In this document: positions 57,925 through 64,000 of the stretch, piece by piece
How the letters are laid out: the number at the start of each line of letters is the position of its first letter
How positions within the stretch are numbered: position 1 is the first letter of the stretch
Origin: Golubevia sp. BC0850
Taxonomy: Eukaryota > Basidiomycota > Exobasidiomycetes > Golubeviales > Golubeviaceae
Reading direction: 5' to 3'
Length of the DNA stretch: 64,000 bases
Assembly (NCBI GenBank): GCA_012976225.1
Contig: JAAVVG010000005.1
Span: forward strand, 310,001 to 374,000
Notes under the pieces: model-generated
Database searches by the model: none
The model's input: only the letters and a program-made list of their open reading frames with translations
What the model was told of the DNA's origin: nothing
Position numbers and translations under genes: made by a program

Positions 57925-60160
57925 ATGGCAACAACAAGTCGAAAGGAAAACGTGACTGCAGTAGAACTAGACAAGGCAATCAGAGAAGTCATGCCTTCAA
58001 ATGTGACTCAGACGCAGACGGATTCGCCCAGCTCTCAATCTTCCTCTTCCAATCACCTCTCTCAAATTTTACAAGGCATAGAAATAGAGATGGAAAATCT
58101 CGAACCGAAACAGCAAGAGTTGGAAGATGGGCAACTTCGAGAAGACGAACCTTCCATGAGCTCAAATCTTCCCTCTAGAACCTCGACATTGAACTTATCC
58201 CTTCCACCAGTAGATGGAGGTAAAGAAGCTTGGATATTCGTGGCCGCTGCTTTCTGGATAGAGCTATGTACTTGGGGCTTTGTGAGTGACTTCTCTTCTC
58301 ACAGAACTCATCCCTTGCTTCCAGAACAAAGTCCTCCTGGCTCCCCTGTCTAGCCTTTTATTGTACTTGTGTAATATCTAGTACCTTCAGATTGAGGTTC
58401 GAAGTCAAGAGAAGAGCTTTTGTTCACTGACACCTCTCTCTTTCACCCATCAGGGTTTCTCTTACGGAGTCTTCCAATCCTACTACCTGTCCTCTTCTTC
58501 TCCTTTCCTTTCAAGCACTGGGCAAGCTCCAAGTACAGGAATGATTTCCACCGTTGGCACTTTGACTATTGCTCTTCCGCATTGTTTGCCAGTGGTTCTC
58601 TCAAATCTCTTCTCCATGAGACCTTACTGGGTGAAACCTATGATGGTGATTGGGTTGTTCATGAGCGTCATAAGCATGTTTGCCGCTAGCTTTTGCACTT
58701 CAGTGGGAGGTTTGCTCGTCACACAAGGGATTGGGTTCGGAACTGGAGCGTGAGTTTAAAGGATTTCAGAGAGAGCGGCTGTGTATGCAAGCTCATCTCT
58801 AGTCCTTTTCTTCATTCCTCAGAGGTCTGATATTTGCACCTGTCATGCTTTGGCTTCCGGATTGGTTCTATCAAAGGAGAGGGATCGCTTTTGGGATCGT
58901 GTTTTGTGAGTTGCGCCGAGTCGCTTTTCTCTTCAGCCTTCTTGCAGACTCTCAACATCTCTCAACCTCACCCTCTTCACAGCTGGAGCAGGACTTGGCG
59001 GAGTCATTCTACCGCTGATGATCAATGGTCTTTTGAGATCTGTTGGATTGAGATGGACTCTGAGATTCTTCGGCGGTTTCTTCTTCGTTGTGCTAGGAAT
59101 TTGCACCTATTTTGCACGACCCAGAGTGATCATCAGAGCTCCCACTCGGGACCCCTCTGAGCCCAGTCTACTTTCGAAAGAAGGTCTGAAAGGAATCTCT
59201 TCGTTGCTCCCTAAAGCAAGAGACTTTGCATTCGTTCTAGATTCGACTTGGATGATTGTGGTGAGTGCGAGTCGATCAGTCGTTTCATTCTTGTTGATGT
59301 TGACTCTTTACTTCCTCGTCTCTAGGCTACCGTCCAATTCATTCAGTCTATCTGTTACTTCGCAGTCTCTTTGTATATCGTGGATTACTCTGTTTCAGTT
59401 GGGGCTTCGTGAGTATTACCTGCTCCTTTAGGCCTCCTTCCATCTCTTTCCTTCTTCGGGTTTTCCTCCTTTTATCTCTGCTTAATGAGCGCATCTCCAA
59501 CCTTCACAGACCATCTCTCTCGACCGGTATTCTATCGACATTCAATTCTGCCACGATATTCGCTCAGATGGGTACTGGTTTCCTAGTAGACAAAATCGCC
59601 TTCCCTATCGTCATGGTGATTTCATGCACCTCAGCTTCTCTCACAGCGTATCTGCTACTTGGATTCGCTACCACTTTGCCTCTAGTCTTGATCTTCGTCG
59701 TTCTATTTGGATTGGTCGGCGGTGGATTCTTCACAACATCCGCTCGAGGGGCTCCGGAGATTGCTCGTAAGAGAAACTCTCCTATCTCTCTCGTAATTTA
59801 CACATTGATGTTCTCCAGAGGTGAGCCGGAGAAGACAGATGGCCGCTAGCCGCCAGTGGATGCTACTTACTTTTTTTTTCGTCGTCGACTCTCTAGGTCT
59901 CGCGTCTATCACTGGACCTCTCATTGCCGCCGCTCTCTACAGAAAGGATCTCGAAGCCCAGAAAACAGGCTATGGATCGCATGGTTTCGCTCCAATCGTG
60001 CTGTTCGTCGGAAGGTTAGTTGAATCTTGATCACTTCTTCTTTATCCGTCAGTCACTTACTCTCGAGCGCTCTCTTCTCCCGTCTCCTTTCTGCAGTGGA
60101 ATGGCGGTTTCGAGCATCATCGCAGGTTGCTTTCACTACTTCCGAAAAGTCGAAACGTAA
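57925..60160 (+). CDS. MFS transporter, monocarboxylate-porter-like
   Basis: Eight exons: 57925-58281, 58454-58749, 58823-58905, 58983-59260, 59326-59408, 59510-59820, 59897-60014 and 60097-60160, giving 529 residues. A polar N-terminus of about 100 residues leads into twelve predicted membrane spans in two halves with a cytosolic loop (about residues 315-350). The first span region (WIELCTWGFGFSYGVFQSYY) and the SGAGLGG element in the first half resemble fungal monocarboxylate-transporter-like (MCT/Mch, SLC16) proteins. The substrate cannot be told; many fungal members are orphan. It could import organic acids, riboflavin-like compounds or drugs. Splice joins rest on frame and GTGAGT-type donors. 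Confidence 0.85.
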
Positions 60161-60258
60161 GAACATCATACCATCGTGAATAACGTTACTCTAGAATATT
60201 GTGTCCTACATTAATACTTTATAAAATGACATGGAACTCTCCATTTTGTAAATGAAAA

Positions 60259-62609
60259 CTAAAGATCAGCTAGATCTGCTCCTCTAATAAGAGAAGTGAA
60301 GAAATTCCAAGCTTGTATTAAAGAGTCGACTTGTTCGTTCTCATTGACTGTATGAATATTTGAGCCGCCTGGAATTGGACTCTTCTTCAAAGTAGAAGGA
60401 GAGAAACGATAGATATGACGAGATAAAGCCCAGTAGGACTTGGTGCTGTGATAGACGAAAATGCGAAGGAAAAGGATGAGAAAGAAGTTGGCAAAGGTAA
60501 GAACGAAGCGAAAAAAAGTTGGCACCTTATGTCTTCAGACAATGATCACTTGCTTTCAGAAAGGATCAACACCAGGTTCAAAATCAGATTGCTCACTCAG
60601 TATTACCCTCCATCAAAGTTGGAGCCACTAAAATACTTTTCATCTCTCCAGTTTCAACATCTTCCTCCTTCCAAGTTCTCTTGATGACTCCAGAGAGTAA
60701 TTCCCAAGGTTTAGCTAATTTCGTTTCATCTTCTTCACTTAGAAGAGGAGTGAAAGGTGCAGGTTCTAAAGCTGAATTGAAAGCATCTTCCAAAACGACT
60801 GTTCCTTTCGAGCTGGATCCTAAGTTGTTGGACAGAGTTGATTGATTCCAAGCATTCAACGAAAGATTGAGCTCCTTAGTTAGAGGAAGTAGAACCTTTG
60901 AAATCCTAGTACGAAGATCTTGAACTGATTGAGTGATGTCAAGACGATGGTTGATGACTGCGTACGAGAGTTCTGGTAGAGCGTTGATCTGAGATTTGAA
61001 TTGAATTGAAGTGAAGCAAGGGAAGAAAAGAGCGATATCGTTAGTAAGCAAGATGCAAGATGTTCAAGAAACGCAACCTCTAAAAAATTTCAAATCTCAC
61101 CTTGACTCCACCTGAAATCAAATCAACAGCTTGACTAGTAGCAAAAGCCAATTTCTTCTCATCATCTAACTTGTCCAAAATCTCCTTTTTGACTTTCTCC
61201 AATTTCATCACCTGTCTATGATTCAGTTTCTTTCCCTTGAACTTCAACTGTAATTTCTCCATCTTGATCAAAGCTTTCTTTAATTCCCCATCAATTCCAG
61301 GAGCTTCTCTCGTACATTGCAAAAAACCAAGACTTGGACTGTCTAGTCCTAAATGATATTCATGAGGGTTCCTTTCTAATTCAGCAATCAAAAGTGAAAG
61401 ATAACCTATACCAGTATGTTTTGGTGGATTCGAAGAATGTCCACCTGGAGTTTCTACAAGTAATTTGACGTCTAGATAACCTTTTTCTGCGATTGCTGGA
61501 GAGGCGAAGGAGAGACCTATACCACCTTCTGAAGAAGGAAAATTTCTTCCGACTAATGATTCTCCTTCATCTACGATCATGGAGATTGAATTGGCTCCAT
61601 ACTTGGTTTGTAAATAAGCTGATAAAGCTTCACCTCCTTCTGTACCTGCACTCTCTTCATCAAAGCCGAAACTCGCGATGATGGTACGACGGGGAGAAAA
61701 GGAAGAGGATAAAAGAGACTCTAAGGATGAGAGGATCGAGATTAAGGACACTGAAATAGAAGAAGGGGTTCAAATGAAAGGAACATCAGTATCAGTATAA
61801 GCTTGATAGGCGTTGCAACCAAGCCACCAAACTCACTCTTAGTATCGGAAGCACCTCTTCCCCAAATCACTTGGTTCTCCTCATCGAAGAAACCAGAAAA
61901 CGGTGGATGAGTCCAACCATCAAAAGTTGAGGGCTCTACCGGAACCACATCCTGGTGAGCCATGAATAATAATGGCTTGACTTGATTCTCATCCGCCGAA
62001 CCTTTCCAGGTGTAGAGTAGACCGTGGTTGTTTACTTTGGTGAGTTGGATAGGTGAATCTTGGGAATGAATTTTTGGGAAAGCTTTGGCTAGATAATCTG
62101 AGAAAGGGCTGAAAATAGCTGCCCAAAATTCTGGGTCGGCGTTGACGGTTGGAGAATTGTCTCCTACACTTGTGTCGACTTGAACAGCTCCGGATAAGAG
62201 TTGAGCTAGTTCATTGGATGACGGTTGGATGAGATCTGGAAGTGGTTTGAGGTTTAACTCTTGGACTGAGAGAGGAGAGAATTGGAAAAGATTAGCGAAG
62301 AGTCGAGTCAATGTCGAGATAGATGAAGGCGACTTGAGACTTACCTTGAGGGCAAGTTGATGAAGATTCATGTTTCAGATCGTTTGAGATTGAATGAGAA
62401 CATTTGTGAGAGAAGGTAGCTAATGAAATGGGAACGGGAAAGGGGATCGAAATTGGATTGAAAGAGATCAAGATTAGGGAGAAGAGTGAGAAGAATGTGA
62501 TTACCAGCTTCGACTTGAATTTGCTTGAGCTAGGTTGAAATGGATTGGATTGATTGATTGAATGAGGTAATGAACCCGAATCAACCTCTTTCTCTAATCC
62601 ATACAACAT
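60259..62609 (-). CDS. CPS1: Vacuolar carboxypeptidase S (peptidase M20)
   Basis: Exons 62609-62345, 62265-61837, 61750-61101, 60988-60597 and 60445-60259 give 640 residues (yeast Cps1 576). It releases C-terminal residues from peptides in the vacuole. The N-terminus has one membrane anchor (about 35-51) after a short polar tail, as in yeast Cps1. M20 metal and catalytic residues are visible: His192 (MAHQD), Asp229 (GRGASD), Glu263/Glu264 (FGFDEES), and the late GGSNIHTVNE. The start is the first ATG; the frame stays open for 20 further codons upstream with no ATG. A Lys-rich helical insert (about 375-430) in the dimerisation region is longer than I expect. Its start is 123 bases from that of MMS19. 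Confidence 0.93.
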
Positions 62610-62732
62610 AATTGGAGATGGTGTTGGGATCAGAAGTCCGCTTTCAAAAGCTTCTTCTTCCCTTTCCACTCACTCACTACTCCTACTAACTACCTCTTTG
62701 ATTCTCTTCTCTTCTCCTCTCTTGTCAAAGTT
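62610..62732. promoter_or_regulatory. Compact divergent promoter of CPS1 and MMS19
   Basis: Only 123 bases separate the two divergent ATGs, so the promoters and both leaders overlap. Strongly pyrimidine-rich on the + strand towards MMS19 (62648-62725). Confidence 0.55.
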
Positions 62733-64000
62733 ATGACATCTGATCAAAGTGGATCGAATTCATCTTCATCGTCAACACCCAACTCACTAGAAATCCAGCA
62801 AACTCTTCGAGCCTTCTTCAGTGGAGCATTCAAAGATTCAATCGAGAAAGTTCCTTCAAGGATTCTAAGCTCAATTCAATCAAACCAATTGACTCTATTC
62901 CAATTAATTAGACAATTAGGTGAACAATTGACTTCAGAAGATGAAGAATTGAGATCTAAAGCAGTTGAGTTGTTATCAGATTTAGTGTTAGCCTTAACGG
63001 AGAAAGAGAAAGGGAGTGAGATTGAATCATCAGTTGAACAACTAGATAGACAAGCAGTTAGAACTCTCTCTTCTTTCTTCTCTTCCAAATTACAAGATGG
63101 TGAAACTGTAGCTGCTTCAATCTCTCAGAAATACAATTCTACTACAGCTCCTGTACCTGCCAGCGCTCCTTCTACTAGGCAGTTGCCCAGAGATGGAATC
63201 CCTTTTGGCACTGAAATGTTGGCTGCCAGTTTGAAGGCTTTGATTAGGTTGGCTGCTAGGAAGGAATTTGGTGCTGAATCCGCCAAGGAAGTCGCTGAGA
63301 GGTGAGTGGTTCAGCAGTCAGGATCTTGGAGAGGGAACAAGGGAATGGAGAAGCAAGTGGGACTGCAAGATTCTAGCCTTGCATTTCCGCTCATGGAGCT
63401 TTCTCACAAGTTAATCATGAAACTGATTGTAATCCTGAGCATAGATAAGCCCTTGGATAAGACACATAGTCTCGGAAAGATCTCTAATCTCTCTTTTCTT
63501 CTCAATCTCATGTCATCCCCTTTTCTCTTCTCCCTTCTCCAGTCTCATCACCAACTTCCAACCTCGATCTCATCCTCAGTCGATTCGATTCATTCTCTAC
63601 TCCTTACTAGACGTTCTAATAGCACGCTGTCGAACAGCCCTCAAGACCATGGGAGACCAATTCCTATCCGGTTACGTCAAATTAGTAGAAGGAGAAAAAG
63701 ATCCTAGAAATCTAATGTACCTTTTCGCAATCGACAGAGTCCTTCTAATAGAATTCGACCTATCCACAGAAATGGTAGAGAAATTCTTCGACATCACTTT
63801 CTGTTATTTCCCAATCACATTTAAACCCCCACCAGATGATCCCTATGGAATCACTCAATTGGATTTAAAGGTTTCTTTACGTAATTGTTTAGCAGCTCAT
63901 CCAGGTTTAGCACCTCATGCAATGCCATTACTCTTAGAGAAATTATCAGCTTCTTCAGGTGGTGCTAAAAGAGATACTTTGGAAACTTTAGAATTGGCTT
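62733..64000 (+). CDS. MMS19: MMS19 (MET18), N-terminal part; runs off the window
   Basis: Exons 62733-63301 and 63543-64000 (open to the edge) encode about 342 residues. MMS19 is the cytosolic iron-sulfur targeting adaptor that hands 4Fe-4S clusters to nuclear DNA enzymes. It consists of HEAT repeats. The run FDITFCYFPITFKPPPDDPYGIT and the following AMPLLLEKL are diagnostic of the MMS19 N-terminal domain. RAD3/XPD, whose gene lies 15 kb away in this window, is a known client of MMS19. The frame is restored across a 241-nt intron. Confidence 0.93.

Noticed and set aside
1-64000. tRNA genes, CRISPR arrays, transposons, virus-like elements
   Set aside because: The few GGTTCGA-like matches lack surrounding stems; no spaced direct repeats, transposase, integrase or reverse-transcriptase motif was seen in any frame.

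Overview
The window looks like an ordinary chromosome arm of a basidiomycete fungus. The evidence is dense, intron-rich genes (mostly 60-130 nt introns with GTGAGT or GTAAGT donors), recognisably fungal proteins (TSC13, BET5, CPS1, CHD1 with its C-terminal helical domain, MED12), and a secreted polysaccharide deacetylase. The sub-phylum cannot be set from this sequence alone. I found no tRNA, rRNA, CRISPR array, transposon or virus-like element. All exon boundaries were assigned by hand from splice signals, frame and family alignment from memory; no search was run.

Layout. 1-2430 (+): C-terminal part of a probable MCM10. 2670-4944: left arm of a near-perfect inverted repeat. 4618-10612 (-): a 1,845-residue low-complexity protein (His-rich, Gly/Pro-rich and very acidic blocks) of unknown function; its last two exons run into the left arm. 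11645-13172 (+): chitin/polysaccharide deacetylase. 13625-15112 (+): TSC13. 15317-16440 (-): pyroglutamyl-peptidase I. 17196-21436 (-): leucyl-tRNA synthetase. 21808-27278 (+): MED12. 27529-28616 (-): ARPC4. 29632-35844 (+): CHD1. 36251-38864 (-): CLP1. 39255-40456 (-): BET5. 40715-43405 (+): EMP70/TM9SF. 43788-47429 (+): RAD3/XPD. 47636-50222 (+): lysyl-tRNA synthetase. 50511-50847: broken copy of the last two exons of the low-complexity gene, at the inner edge of the right repeat arm (50521-52795). 53604-55076 (-): RPS23. 55984-57482 (+): RPL27. 57925-60160 (+): MFS transporter. 60259-62609 (-): vacuolar carboxypeptidase S. 62733-64000 (+): start of MMS19.

Most genes are housekeeping: chromatin and transcription (CHD1, MED12, CLP1, RAD3), translation (two synthetases, two ribosomal proteins), secretion (BET5, EMP70), actin (ARPC4), lipid (TSC13) and peptide turnover (CPS1, pyroglutamyl peptidase). 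They form no single pathway.

The unusual parts are three. First, a 2,275-bp inverted repeat whose arms are 45.6 kb apart and nearly identical, with visibly diverged homologous sequence just inside the identical core; this looks like a gene-conversion tract. Second, the large low-complexity protein whose 3' end the repeat carries. Third, two cytosolic-type tRNA synthetases that both have an in-frame, presequence-like N-terminal extension; LysRS has an extra ATG for it, LeuRS has none and would need a non-AUG start.
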